Shown here piece by piece: positions 1-7,142 of a stretch of DNA of 64,000 nucleotides. This DNA comes from Spirosoma fluviale (lineage in GTDB: Bacteria > Bacteroidota > Bacteroidia > Cytophagales > Flexibacteraceae). The notes below the pieces were generated by a model. That model was not told where the DNA came from. It made no database searches and worked only from the letters and a program-made list of their open reading frames with translations. The position numbers were made by a program, and so were the translations under genes. Each line of letters starts with the position of its first letter. Position 1 is the stretch's first letter. The DNA lies in contig CAMCXM010000002.1 in NCBI GenBank assembly GCA_945883425.1, positions 1-64,000 of the forward strand, in the 5' to 3' direction.

Positions 1-584
1 GTGCAGTTTTGGGTTGGGTCGTTTTCAATAATCTTTCTACTGAGTTCGAGGACCAAAGCTTTGTCAGGTGCATGGTATCGTGTTTGAATAAAACTCTCTA
101 ATCTTTTCCACAACTTACCTTTATCTATATGCATAAAAAAGCCTTGCACATCCAGCTTTAAAATATAGGCATCGGTGCTGTAACCATTTGTTTCTGATTT
201 TACAAAGCCATACACCTGATTGATGCCAAATAGCGTGCCTTTATTTTTGCGACAAGCGTAGCTATTTTCAATAAACAGGGTTTCAAACAATGGGTTGAGT
301 TTGGCTATTACAAAATGATGCACCACCCTATCCCGAAAATCCGCTGCAAATACTTCTCTTTTTACAGGCTTTTCTACAATAAAAGCAATGCTACGCCCAG
401 GTTGATAAGTTCCTGCTAATATCTCATCTCTTAATTTGAACAGGTTGGCTTCAAGATGAATTTCAAAACGCAAGGCATTGGATGTGTTTCGCTTGTTTTT
501 CCTGCATTCGTAATATGCTGCAAACAACTCTTCCGTGAATTGAACGGCATCTATTTTTGGAGGTATAAATAAATTGAATTGCAT
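1..584 (-). CDS. DGR-type reverse transcriptase, N-terminal part (cut by window edge)
   Basis: This is a reverse transcriptase that would copy the template-repeat RNA into mutagenised cDNA. I translated 194 codons from the ATG at 584 down to base 1 with no stop, so the C-terminal part lies outside the window. The visible half carries the RT fingers and first palm motif: RFRDRVVHHF-type region (FRDRVVHHF, about residue 85), ENSYACRKNKGT (about 110), then LKLDVQGFF, where the Asp would be the first catalytic aspartate (motif A). The YxDD box and the DGR-specific motif 4 lie beyond the edge and cannot be checked. The gene sits 47 nt downstream of the template repeat and follows an avd-type gene, which is the usual DGR order. 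Group II intron and retron RTs are alternatives, but the adjacent TR/VR pair argues strongly for a DGR. Confidence 0.93.
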   Translation of the reverse strand, partial: MQFNLFIPPKIDAVQFTEELFAAYYECRKNKRNTSNALRFEIHLEANLFKLRDEILAGTYQPGRSIAFIVEKPVKREVFAADFRDRVVHHFVIAKLNPLFETLFIENSYACRKNKGTLFGINQVYGFVKSETNGYSTDAYILKLDVQGFFMHIDKGKLWKRLESFIQTRYHAPDKALVLELSRKIIENDPTQNC

Positions 585-594
585 ACTAAATAAA

Positions 595-619
595 AGTCCC
601 GCTGAAAAACAGCGGGACT
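595..619 (-). terminator. Perfect hairpin between TR and reverse transcriptase
   Basis: A 10-bp perfect stem (AGTCCCGCTG / CAGCGGGACT) closes a 5-nt loop. On the minus strand it is followed by TTTTATTT, so it looks like an intrinsic terminator of the TR transcript, or a structural element at the 3' end of the TR RNA. It lies 12 nt from the TR end and 11 nt before the RT start codon. Which of the two roles applies is inference. Confidence 0.6.
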
Positions 620-630
620 GGTTTCTGTTA

Positions 631-824
631 AATCCCTGAGGCAACGGACACTAAAGCCATTTTGCTTATTGTTGTTGTTCCGGTTTGAATTGCCATTGTT
701 GTAATTCAGGTTCCGGTTCCAGGCGTTTGTTGTTGAGTTCTCCGTAGAGGACCACCAGTTGCCGTTGTTGCCAATGTTGTTGTAAGTTCCATTGTTGTTA
801 CGGTTGCCGCCCGGAAGGCCTGAA
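631..824 (-). repeat. DGR template repeat (TR)
   Basis: This 194-bp segment is near-identical to the 3' ends of the two target genes (1376-1572 and 35897-36090), except at adenines of its minus strand. Read in the target frame it is packed with AAC/AAT (Asn) codons, about two dozen, at exactly the positions that differ in the VRs. This is the expected composition of a TR, because AAC codons give the widest amino-acid range under adenine mutagenesis. The last 24 bp or so (637-660, shared by all three copies) would be the initiation-of-mutagenic-homology segment. An open frame runs through it (551-838), but I read that as a by-product of its coding origin and not as a gene. Homology to the VRs stops sharply near 824. 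Confidence 0.95.
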
Positions 825-961
825 GCGAATGTAACCACTGTTGAATTTGCTACCAGCTACCATTTCCACAAGAGCGATGGACTTTACACCAATAGCGGGT
901 TACCGGATTTAACGGCACGCTTCGGGTGGCCGTAACCAACCCGAACTCTGGCCCTGAGAAA

Positions 962-1306
962 CTATCTTGAAACACTTTTTTGCCATCCTGTTAATTGTTT
1001 TGACACTTCTTCTACATGTTCATTTACCCGAACAAATAGCTTAAGGTCTATTTGTTTCATATCTTTCATAAGTCTGATAAAAAGCCTGATTACCTCAATT
1101 CTTTCTCTTGCTTCCTGTAACACATCTCCCTTTTCTGTGCGGCTATTGGCCCTGAAAATAAGTGTAAGCAAATCTATCGTTTCTTTTTTCAGGCTTTCGC
1201 CTACAGTAAATTTGTACTCCCTGCTAAAGCCACGGCAAAGCTGAAATATCTCCAGCAACATATCGTAAGTTGCTTTATAAACAGGAAGTTCATTGTGCAA
1301 TTTCAT
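962..1306 (-). CDS. avd: DGR accessory variability determinant (Avd-like four-helix protein)
   Basis: A 114-residue, almost entirely helical, basic protein of the bAvd / four-helix-bundle (S23-like) family. In characterised DGRs Avd forms a pentameric barrel that binds the RT and the TR RNA and is required for mutagenic cDNA synthesis. Visible features are an N-terminal VYKATYDMLLEIF helix, a central KKETIDLLTLIFRAN helix and a C-terminal amphipathic helix rich in Lys/Arg. It lies 67 nt downstream of target 1 and 137 nt upstream of the TR, on the same strand, in the canonical target-avd-TR-RT order. A fragment of a related gene lies at 6613-6705. Family assignment is from sequence pattern and context. 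Confidence 0.87.
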   Translation of the reverse strand: MKLHNELPVYKATYDMLLEIFQLCRGFSREYKFTVGESLKKETIDLLTLIFRANSRTEKGDVLQEARERIEVIRLFIRLMKDMKQIDLKLFVRVNEHVEEVSKQLTGWQKSVSR

Positions 1307-1332
1307 AGATGCCTTTCTGAAAACAAAAATCG

Positions 1333-1345
1333 ACCGCTTCGCGGT
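1333..1345 (-). terminator. Small GAA-loop hairpin downstream of target 1
   Basis: On the coding (minus) strand ACCGC-GAA-GCGGT is followed by CGATTTTTG, so it may terminate target-1 mRNA. It also sits about 30 nt past the VR1 stop codon. Some DGRs need a hairpin just past the VR for target recognition, so that role is possible. Two direct TCAAAGGG copies (1353-1368, plus strand) lie between it and the VR. Confidence 0.45.
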
Positions 1346-1373
1346 TATGGAGTCAAAGGGTCAAAGGGTCTTT

Positions 1374-3128
1374 TCAATCCCTGAGGCAACGGACACTAAA
1401 GCCATCTTGCTTATCGTCGTTGGTCCGGCTTGAACTGCCATTGTTGTAACCCAGGTCCCGGCCCCAGGCGTCTGCCGTAGTCGAGGTCTCCGTAGAGGAC
1501 CACCAGTTGCCGTTGTAGCCAATGCCGTAGTAAGTCCCATTGACGTAACGGAAGCCGCCCGGAAGGCCTGAAAAACCGCTTTCATTTGTTGCTCCTGTAT
1601 TGGGAGCGGTCCAAAGGGTTGAGGTGCTTTTAAGCTTGCCACCGATGTTCTGAGCGCTCCCACGACTGCCAATTATGTCTGCATCCGTAACACTCATACC
1701 CAAATAAATCTCAAGTGTCTTCCACTCTGGATCGCTCGGCACATGCCAGCCAACAGGGCATAGATTTCTGCTGTCAACAACAGCATACCAGTTGTATAAC
1801 TTGCCATAAGTCGTATTGTTGGCAGCATCGTTGTTGTATATCGCATAAGCGCCGCTGGTGGTGTTTTGCCAAGATGTATTATCCAGATTCGTTGGTATAG
1901 GGTCACCATTCCGGTACTTGCTCACTTTTAAGTTCTCTTTCATCCAAACCTGAGTACCAATCGTTACTGTGGTATAAACGTTTCCATCCACATCCACTGG
2001 ATTGGAAGAAGTAGCCGTCGTCAATGTTTGCTGGTTGCCATAGGCAGTGCCTGCAGAATTGGTCGCATAGGCCCGTATGTAATACACTGTACTTGGACTA
2101 AGACCCGTTATGTTACTCGTAAAAATCCCAGTTCCAGTACCGTTGTTTGTTTTAGTCGTTAATGCTATAGTTGGGTTCTGGCTTGTGCTCCAAACAACCC
2201 CTCTGGCTGTAACTGCGCCACCACCGTCATTGGAAATATTGCCACCACTGCTGGCTGCCGTTGAGGTAATGGATGAAGGAGTTGTGGTGATAAGTGTTGA
2301 TAAAACAACCGGGCAAACTCCGCCGACCGTCCAAGTGAGAGATCCATTGCAAAAAGTAAGAACCTGCCCCTGGGTTTGAGGGGGAGATAAAGTTACCCAC
2401 GCTGTGCCATTCCAATACATCATTTGGTTAACTGTGGTTCCATTGGTATAGCCCGGTCCTGTTGGGCCTGCCGGTCCAGTTAAGCCAATTGGTCCTTGAG
2501 GGCCAGCTACTCCAGTCAATCCTATTGGACCTTGCGGACCAGCAGGTCCCTGTGAGCCGGTTGCGCCTGCCGGACCTGTTAAGCCAATTGGCCCTTGTGG
2601 TCCCGCTGAAGCAGGAGTTGGTTCCCATTTGCCGGTGCTCTGGTTGTAGGCCAGTACATAGCCGTTCTGTGCCCCTTGCAGATTTACTCCTTTTATTTCT
2701 TCTGCACTTCCCGCCGCAAAGGCATAAAAACTGCTGGCCAGTTCCAGTTGGCCCAGACTGGTAAAGGGTGTGTTCGGTACGGTCTGGTATTCTACTTCCA
2801 TCCAAAATCCGCCTTCTTTCCAGGGGATTGTTTCAAATGTAGTGCTTGGTGCACCGTTGCATCCTGTACCCAACACATTGCGGTTTAATTGTAAACTGAT
2901 GAAGCCATTGGCATTCGATACATCCTGATGCAATGCACAGTACACCAACGGGCCATTGGCTCCGCCTTTTTTAAAGGTCAGCCGGATGCTTACCGGCGTA
3001 TTCACCAATGGCTGGTTGTTGGCATCGCGTACCACAGCGGAAAAGCTTACAACCTGGGGTATGTTGCTTTGCGCCATGACTGCGCTGCTTAAAATGGATA
3101 CTAAAAACAGAAGGTAAATGGATTTCAT
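1374..3128 (-). CDS. DGR target protein 1: exported, collagen-like stalk, FN3-like and variable FISUMP domain
   Basis: A 584-residue secreted or surface protein. Order: signal peptide (1-19, cleavage after VMA), an N-terminal beta domain (about 25-135), a collagen-like Gly-X-Y tract with repeated [11 protein letters not shown] units (about 176-226), an FN3-like module (about 280-372, [19 protein letters not shown]), and a FISUMP domain (about 378-584) with [22 protein letters not shown] and [14 protein letters not shown] domains share the C-type-lectin-like fold used by DGR ligand-binding proteins. The VR is the last 65 residues, so the variable residues should cluster on the binding face. 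It has no T9SS tail of its own. It lies 33 nt after the T9SS protein at 3647-3162, probably in one operon. The glycine-rich tract suggests a stalk that projects the binding domain. Confidence 0.93.
   Translation of the reverse strand: MKSIYLLFLVSILSSAVMAQSNIPQVVSFSAVVRDANNQPLVNTPVSIRLTFKKGGANGPLVYCALHQDVSNANGFISLQLNRNVLGTGCNGAPSTTFETIPWKEGGFWMEVEYQTVPNTPFTSLGQLELASSFYAFAAGSAEEIKGVNLQGAQNGYVLAYNQSTGKWEPTPASAGPQGPIGLTGPAGATGSQGPAGPQGPIGLTGVAGPQGPIGLTGPAGPTGPGYTNGTTVNQMMYWNGTAWVTLSPPQTQGQVLTFCNGSLTWTVGGVCPVVLSTLITTTPSSITSTAASSGGNISNDGGGAVTARGVVWSTSQNPTIALTTKTNNGTGTGIFTSNITGLSPSTVYYIRAYATNSAGTAYGNQQTLTTATSSNPVDVDGNVYTTVTIGTQVWMKENLKVSKYRNGDPIPTNLDNTSWQNTTSGAYAIYNNDAANNTTYGKLYNWYAVVDSRNLCPVGWHVPSDPEWKTLEIYLGMSVTDADIIGSRGSAQNIGGKLKSTSTLWTAPNTGATNESGFSGLPGGFRYVNGTYYGIGYNGNWWSSTETSTTADAWGRDLGYNNGSSSRTNDDKQDGFSVRCLRD
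1376..1572 (-). repeat. DGR variable repeat 1 (VR1)
   Basis: This 197-bp copy of the TR forms the last 65 codons of target gene 1. By hand alignment it differs from TR at about 26 bases, all of them adenines in the TR coding strand, plus one additional codon in the serine/threonine stretch (STTADAW against STTNAW). The conserved 3' core covers codons for GFSVRCLRD. Adenine-only divergence is diagnostic of DGR mutagenic retrohoming. Confidence 0.95.
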
Positions 3129-3161
3129 ATGACTAAATCTGAATGAATTTTTTGAATGGAA

Positions 3162-3647
3162 TTATTTGGATTTGATGATTTTATAGGAGCCCAGTTTTTC
3201 AAGGCCCTTGATGATTTGCAGTGTGTACATGCCGGCTGCCACATCTTTTAGCATCAGGCTCATTCGGCTGGATTTCACCTGCTCTTTTCTCACCTCCTTT
3301 CCATTGGCATCCAGCAATACCAGAACTTGTCCGGCAGGGTCACCCGATTTCCAGTCAATGAAAACCTCATCGGAACTGGGGTTGGGATAAACTGATACAT
3401 CCACCGTTGGTCGTTCCAAGGTTTTTACCTGCACCGGAACAAAGGTGCTTTTACCATATTCGGAACCCACCGTAAGGGAACCACCGTTGCCACTCAGATA
3501 ACTCCCGAACGAAGCACCCGCCACCGGCTGGAAATTGTTGTTGTCTGAGGCGACACCCGAGAATTGGATCCGCTCAATGCTTTGGGCGTTGGCCACCTGG
3601 CAAATCATACTGAATCCGAAGACAAACGAAAAAAGAAATTTAAGCAT
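3162..3647 (-). CDS. Small secreted protein with T9SS type A sorting domain
   Basis: A 161-residue exported protein: signal peptide (1-21, ending NAQ), a short low-complexity Gly/Ser/Asn region (about 22-75), and a C-terminal T9SS type A sorting domain beginning at VSVYPNPSSDE (about 86) and ending in GMYTLQIIKG and a Lys-rich tail. The sorting domain directs export through the type IX secretion system and is normally cleaved, so the mature protein would be under 70 residues. The gene is the first of the DGR operon, 33 nt ahead of target 1. Its function is unknown; an exported partner of the diversified protein is only an inference from position. Confidence 0.8.
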   Translation of the reverse strand: MLKFLFSFVFGFSMICQVANAQSIERIQFSGVASDNNNFQPVAGASFGSYLSGNGGSLTVGSEYGKSTFVPVQVKTLERPTVDVSVYPNPSSDEVFIDWKSGDPAGQVLVLLDANGKEVRKEQVKSSRMSLMLKDVAAGMYTLQIIKGLEKLGSYKIIKSK

Positions 3648-3691
3648 ATGTAACTTTGAATAGCCCGCTCAGGGCCGGTGGAATAATTTCG

Positions 3692-3722
3692 CAAAAGTCA
3701 ACCATTCATTCCAATTCTGCAA
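3692..3722 (-). promoter_or_regulatory. Candidate promoter of the DGR target operon
   Basis: On the minus strand, TTG, then 19 nt, then TGACTTTTG, an imperfect match to the Bacteroidota TTTG-N20-TAnnTTTG promoter. The predicted start would leave a leader of about 38 nt before the ATG at 3647, similar to the leaders at 4246 and 29791. Confidence 0.35.
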
Positions 3723-3803
3723 GACTTTGGAATCGTTCAAATAATTCATCTTCAATGCCTTCGAAAAAAATAGCTTGGAGTGGCGTTAATTGAAGGGGGA
3801 AAG

Positions 3804-3926
3804 ACTTTTTAATTGGATTGAGCCAATTTTAGGCCTACCGGGCCGGCATGCCAAACCGAAGGCATGGAGTCCCTGCATCCTATTCGAAGTTCGTAGTCTT
3901 GCTCTGCAAAGACTACAAACAAGAAG
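3804..3926. repeat. Intergenic palindromic repeat, type 2, copy 1
   Basis: Matches 9962-10062. It contains an AATTGG/CCAATT hairpin, then GTAGTCTT/AAGACTAC, an 8-bp perfect stem beginning with GTAG as REP elements do. This copy has an additional stretch of about 22 bp (near 3842-3865) absent from the other copy. The 3648-4245 gap otherwise contains only the next repeat and a promoter. Confidence 0.75.
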
Positions 3927-3943
3927 AAAAAAGCCTGATTACC

Positions 3944-4089
3944 TCTCATCGGGCGAGGTTCTACCTCGTTCGAATTATTTTCTGGCCTCCGGCCAACATA
4001 CTCCTTACTGGTATATGTAAAAAGGATTTTTAGGACTGAGGACCGATGTAGAATAAAAAAGTAAGACAATCCAATAAACCTTAGCTCTG
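3944..4089. repeat. Intergenic palindromic repeat, type 1, copy A (left half)
   Basis: Closely similar to the first two thirds of 5437-5648: the shared CATCGGGCGAGG start, ACCTCGTTCG, an AT-rich GTAAAAAGGATTTTTAGGAC block, and AAGTAAGACAATCCAATxAACC. The right-hand double hairpin of the full element is missing. No coding potential. Confidence 0.75.
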
Positions 4090-4175
4090 ACTTAGAGTTT
4101 GATGTGGAGGTGAAAATGTCCTCACCTTTGTATCATGATGAAAATAATAACAAATTTAAAAAAAGCCATAATTTT

Positions 4176-4206
4176 TTGCAGCTTTATTTTTCGATATCTA
4201 AATTTG
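4176..4206 (+). promoter_or_regulatory. Bacteroidota-type promoter of the LamG protein gene
   Basis: TTTTTTG, 20 nt, then TAAATTTG: an exact match to the TTTG-N20-TAnnTTTG consensus of the primary sigma factor in this phylum. It predicts a leader of about 33 nt before the ATG at 4246. Confidence 0.7.
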
Positions 4207-4245
4207 CTACTCCAATAAAAACCTGATAATCAAAATTAATATGCG

Positions 4246-5214
4246 ATGAACATCAAAAGAATACTCCAAACTGCCGCCGTTGCCGGCTTTTGCACCTTGC
4301 TGACGAATGCAAATGCACAGGTATCCACCGACAGCCTCATCCTGCATCTGCCCATGAACGGCGATGCCACGGACATCAGCGGAAACGGCAACAACGGAAC
4401 GCCGCTCAATGTGGTGCCGGCTGAAGACCGATTCGGCACAGCAAACGGCGCCTACAGTTTCAACGGGTCAAGTGGCACTATTGAAATTCCGGCTAGCCCG
4501 ACTATTAATAAGATTCAGGCTGTGGATGAAATTACCATCGCAGCCTGGGTGAAAAGAAACAATGTTTCCGCTGATGTGTTCGCCATACTGGAACGATACA
4601 ATCCGGCTCTGGATGCCAGCTACATTCTGGAACTCAATACGTATCTGGGCGGAATTGTTTTTGTCGGAAACCCCGCGGCTCCTTCTCCGCTTATTACCTG
4701 CAATTACACCAACTGGAATGTAAATCAATGGTATCATGTGGCTTTTTCCTACAGCAAAACTGCCGGCCAGGCTAAATTTTATGTCGATGGCACCAGTGTT
4801 TGTTCCATTCCCTACACAATTGATATTGATATTGCCGATTCCACGGCTTCTTTCTGGGTGGGCAGAAGTCTTACTGGACCGGATGAATATTCCAACGGCC
4901 TTATCGATGACCTGAAGGTGTATTACCGAGCGCTTTCCGATGCAGAAATCATAACCTCGGTTGAAACAGGAAAACAGCTGAAGAACAGGCTGGCGGTATA
5001 CCCCAATCCTGCAAGAGAATCTGTTAGCCTCGACCATCTGCCAGCCGGCGCAAATGTAATCTTGACGGATCTGGCAGGCAAAGAAGTAAATCGTTCAGTT
5101 GCGAACAGTGAAGTACTGAACATCAGCACGAAGGAACTCGATAACGGCTTTTACTTCATTCGGGTGGAGAGTCTGGGTTCTTCCGCATCCCGAAAACTCA
5201 TCATCCGGAAATAA
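4246..5214 (+). CDS. Secreted LamG/concanavalin-like protein with T9SS type A sorting domain
   Basis: A 322-residue exported protein. Signal peptide 1-24 (ends NANAQ); LamG-like jelly-roll domain about 28-230, recognised from GNGNNGTP, AAWVKR, WYHVAFSY, FYVDG and GLIDDLKVYYRALS; T9SS type A sorting domain from LAVYPNPARESV (about 250) to the end (FYFIRVES, LIIRK). LamG domains usually bind carbohydrate or protein ligands, so surface adhesion or polysaccharide binding is likely but unproven. Monocistronic: its own promoter upstream and a strong terminator at 5250-5287. A second ATG 5 nt upstream of the chosen start is out of frame. Confidence 0.85.
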   Translation: MNIKRILQTAAVAGFCTLLTNANAQVSTDSLILHLPMNGDATDISGNGNNGTPLNVVPAEDRFGTANGAYSFNGSSGTIEIPASPTINKIQAVDEITIAAWVKRNNVSADVFAILERYNPALDASYILELNTYLGGIVFVGNPAAPSPLITCNYTNWNVNQWYHVAFSYSKTAGQAKFYVDGTSVCSIPYTIDIDIADSTASFWVGRSLTGPDEYSNGLIDDLKVYYRALSDAEIITSVETGKQLKNRLAVYPNPARESVSLDHLPAGANVILTDLAGKEVNRSVANSEVLNISTKELDNGFYFIRVESLGSSASRKLIIRK

Positions 5215-5249
5215 TCCTTGTTGGTAACGCCAATAACAGATCTTCCAGC

Positions 5250-5287
5250 AAAAAGCAGAACTCACCGAGAGGCTTCTGCTTTTTTTA
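5250..5287 (+). terminator. Intrinsic terminator of the LamG gene
   Basis: AAAAGCAGAA pairs with TTCTGCTTTT across a 13-nt loop, ending in a run of seven Ts. It starts 35 nt after the stop codon. Confidence 0.85.
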
Positions 5288-5436
5288 TGCCGTCATGGTT
5301 GTCAGCAAAGGGATCCGTCGAAAAAGTTGGGGAGAGAAATATTCAGATGCTGGACATCCTATTATTTCAGGATTCGGGTTTTCCAATTCCGTCAAATGAA
5401 TTTCTGGCAATGACATTCAGCAAGATTATTAATGCC

Positions 5437-5648
5437 CTCTCATCGGGCGAGGTTCTACCTCGTTCGAATTATTTTCTGGTCTCCGGCCAACATACTCCTA
5501 ACTCATATATATGTAAAAAGGATTTTTAGGACAGAGGGCCATTTTAGAATAAAAAAAGTAAGACAATCCAATGAACCTTAGCTCTATTATTATGTGTAGA
5601 GGCTGGAAGCCTCACAATAGGCCGAACGAGGCACAGCCTCGCCCGATT
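5437..5648. repeat. Full-length palindromic intergenic element, about 212 bp
   Basis: The ends are inverted: CATCGGGCGAGG at the left and CCTCGCCCGATT at the right. The right part has two consecutive perfect hairpins (GAGGCT-GGA-AGCCTC and CGAGGC-ACA-GCCTCG), and the left part is a diverged inverted version of the same unit. Partial copies lie at 3944-4089, 7021-7071 and 9831-9950. It resembles a MITE or BIME-like element. Open frames across it are not convincing genes. Confidence 0.75.
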
Positions 5649-5681
5649 GGGGTATTCATAAACAATTTGTGAATTTTGCCT

Positions 5682-5689
5682 TACCTTTG
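5682..5689 (+). promoter_or_regulatory. Candidate -7 element of the mntA-hepT pair
   Basis: TACCTTTG fits TAnnTTTG. No TTTG is correctly spaced upstream. If used, transcription would begin near 5695, leaving a leader of about 10 nt or none. Confidence 0.4.
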
Positions 5690-5704
5690 CACAAAATGCA
5701 TGAA

Positions 5705-5998
5705 ATGAATACAGTTGTGGAGCAATTAAGTAAAGTAAGCCCTGCCATTCGCAAGCGGTTTAAGCTACAAAGCCTGGGTGTATTTGGCAGTTTTGCAAAA
5801 GACAAATATCATGTGGGCAGTGATCTGGACTTACTTTATGATTTGGAAGAAAATGCAAGTCTGAGTTTTAAAGATTTTATTTTGCTGGAGGAAACCATAG
5901 CAAGCCATACTGGTATTTCTGATATTGATTTGGTTCGCCTGCAAAATATCAATCCATTGGTTTGGCTTACAGTAAAAGATACGGTGATTTATGTTTGA
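5705..5998 (+). CDS. mntA: MNT-type nucleotidyltransferase, antitoxin of an MntA/HepT module
   Basis: A minimal nucleotidyltransferase of about 97 residues. The diagnostic GSx10DxD motif is present (GSFAKDKYHVGSDLDL). In characterised MntA/HepT systems the MNT protein AMPylates a tyrosine of the HEPN toxin and so silences it. It overlaps the downstream hepT by 8 nt, which indicates translational coupling. In-frame starts exist at 5669 (GTG), 5696 and 5705 (ATG). I chose 5705 because the candidate promoter leaves no room for earlier ones, but 5696 is possible. Confidence 0.87.
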   Translation: MNTVVEQLSKVSPAIRKRFKLQSLGVFGSFAKDKYHVGSDLDLLYDLEENASLSFKDFILLEETIASHTGISDIDLVRLQNINPLVWLTVKDTVIYV

Positions 5999-6431
5999 AA
6001 AAACTTCCTTACTTTACATCTGTACGACTCTGGAAGCAATTGAAAAAATTGAAATTTATTCCGGGTCTTTTCAAAATGGACAGGAATTGAGAGAAGCCAA
6101 TGACCAAATGAATTTTAATGCCATCAGCCGGCTATTGCTGGCCATAGGTGAAGAAACAAAGAAAATAGAAGAGCCCTTGCTAAATCTTCAACCTCAGATC
6201 AATTGGATTTCTATTGTTGGCCTAAGAAACAGAATGGCTCACGATTACAGAGGGATAGACGCTGATATTATTTTTGATATTGTGAAAGTAGAGTTGTTGC
6301 CTCTGAAAAATGCACTCCTGTATCTGCTGCGTCATTTTTCAATTCCAAGGAAAGATCTTAAAGATTTGGTAACCTCTTCCTATTTTAAGCATATTGGCTA
6401 CGTTTCAACTTATTTACAAATTATTGATTGA
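5991..6431 (+). CDS. hepT: HEPN ribonuclease toxin of the HepT (DUF86) family
   Basis: A 146-residue protein whose first 110 residues match the HepT family. The catalytic-type motif RNRMAHDY (Rx4HxY) is intact near residue 82; its Tyr is the residue AMPylated by MntA in characterised pairs. The protein is about 30 residues longer than a typical HepT, with an unassigned C-terminal tail (RKDLKDLVTSSYFKHIGY). Overlaps mntA by 8 nt. An 8-bp perfect hairpin (GGTTCGAG-TCT-CTCGAACC, 6446-6464) follows the stop but lacks a T run. Confidence 0.87.
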   Translation: MFEKTSLLYICTTLEAIEKIEIYSGSFQNGQELREANDQMNFNAISRLLLAIGEETKKIEEPLLNLQPQINWISIVGLRNRMAHDYRGIDADIIFDIVKVELLPLKNALLYLLRHFSIPRKDLKDLVTSSYFKHIGYVSTYLQIID

Positions 6432-6612
6432 ACTTCGCTGCATGGGTTCGAGTCTCTCGAACCAACACAATGGTTGCAGAAATGGCTGCTTAAGCCCTTT
6501 TCATGATCTCTGCCCGGATTCGGGAATATTAATCAAAAGTAGAATTGATTCGTGAAGACCTAGGCGGGGAAAAAACCTAAAGGCCACTTACCCAGGCGTA
6601 GTTTTGCTGGTG

Positions 6613-6705
6613 CTAAAGAATAAAACCTATAAGCACTTCGAAGAGCTTATAAGTTTGGTGCATCTCCAGCAACATATCGTAAGTTGCCTTATATACAGTC
6701 CGCTG
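6613..6705 (-). pseudogene. Fragment of a second avd / four-helix-bundle gene
   Basis: About 37 bp at 6661-6698 match the start of the avd gene (1250-1284) with three differences, and the reading frame is kept: VYKATYDMLLEM against VYKATYDMLLEI. After that the frame diverges and stops within 16 codons (TAG at 6613). The 5' end has no start codon. It is probably a remnant left by recombination or element insertion. The 6432-7142 gap contains otherwise only palindromic repeats. Confidence 0.65.
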
Positions 6706-6735
6706 TCCGCCATGCTAGCGAAGCGCATGTCGGAC
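6705..6735. repeat. Imperfect palindrome, type 3, copy 1
   Basis: GTCCGCCATGC and GCATGTCGGAC pair with one mismatch around a TAGCGAAGC loop. The reverse complement of 6982-7012 has the same layout (GTCTGACATT, TAGCGAAGCG, AATGTCAGAC), so the two are inverted copies. Confidence 0.6.
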
Positions 6736-6981
6736 GATAGGTTAGGCGGATTTGCAATTTTCTAATGGCGCCAAGGCGGCACCGCGAATACTTCTTGTTT
6801 AGAAAATATTTAAAATATTGCAAGTTCCAACAAACCAATTCTGGTCCCATAAAAATCTATTCAGCTGCTTAACAAATATTCTTTTTCAACAATACCTGCT
6901 GCAACTGGTATACAATACAAATAAAATTTAAGATTGGCATCTAAAAAGCTTTTCGCCGATTGCAAATCGGCTTTATCTGTA

Positions 6982-7012
6982 GTCTGACATTCGCTTCGCT
7001 AAAATGTCAGAC
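6982..7012. repeat. Perfect 10-bp palindrome, type 3, copy 2
   Basis: GTCTGACATT and AATGTCAGAC flank an 11-nt loop. Inverted relative to 6705-6735. Confidence 0.65.
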
Positions 7013-7020
7013 AGCAGGGT

Positions 7021-7071
7021 GGAGGCTGGAAGCCTCACAATAAGCCGAACGAGGCACAGCATCGCCCGATT
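7021..7071. repeat. Right end of the type 1 palindromic element
   Basis: Copy of the double-hairpin end found at 5600-5648. The first stem (GAGGCT/AGCCTC) is intact; the second is broken by a C to A change (GAGGCACAGCATCG). Confidence 0.7.
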
Positions 7072-7142
7072 GGAGACTATGTCCAGGTAACCCATCTGCA
7101 TTGCCTAAAGTTAAAAGCACCAACTTTTGATCCGGGATTAAG

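Noticed and set aside
551-838. A 95-residue open frame through the template repeat
   Set aside because: It is the coding sense of the TR itself (Asn-rich), starts at a GTG inside the repeat flank and runs into the RT gene. It reflects the origin of the TR and is probably not translated.
5218-5529. A 103-residue open frame after the LamG gene
   Set aside because: It lies across the terminator and the palindromic element, with no domain or credible ribosome binding site.
6446-6464. GGTTCGAG...CTCGAACC as a tRNA T-arm remnant
   Set aside because: The match is an 8-bp self-complementary hairpin and nothing resembling the rest of a tRNA surrounds it.
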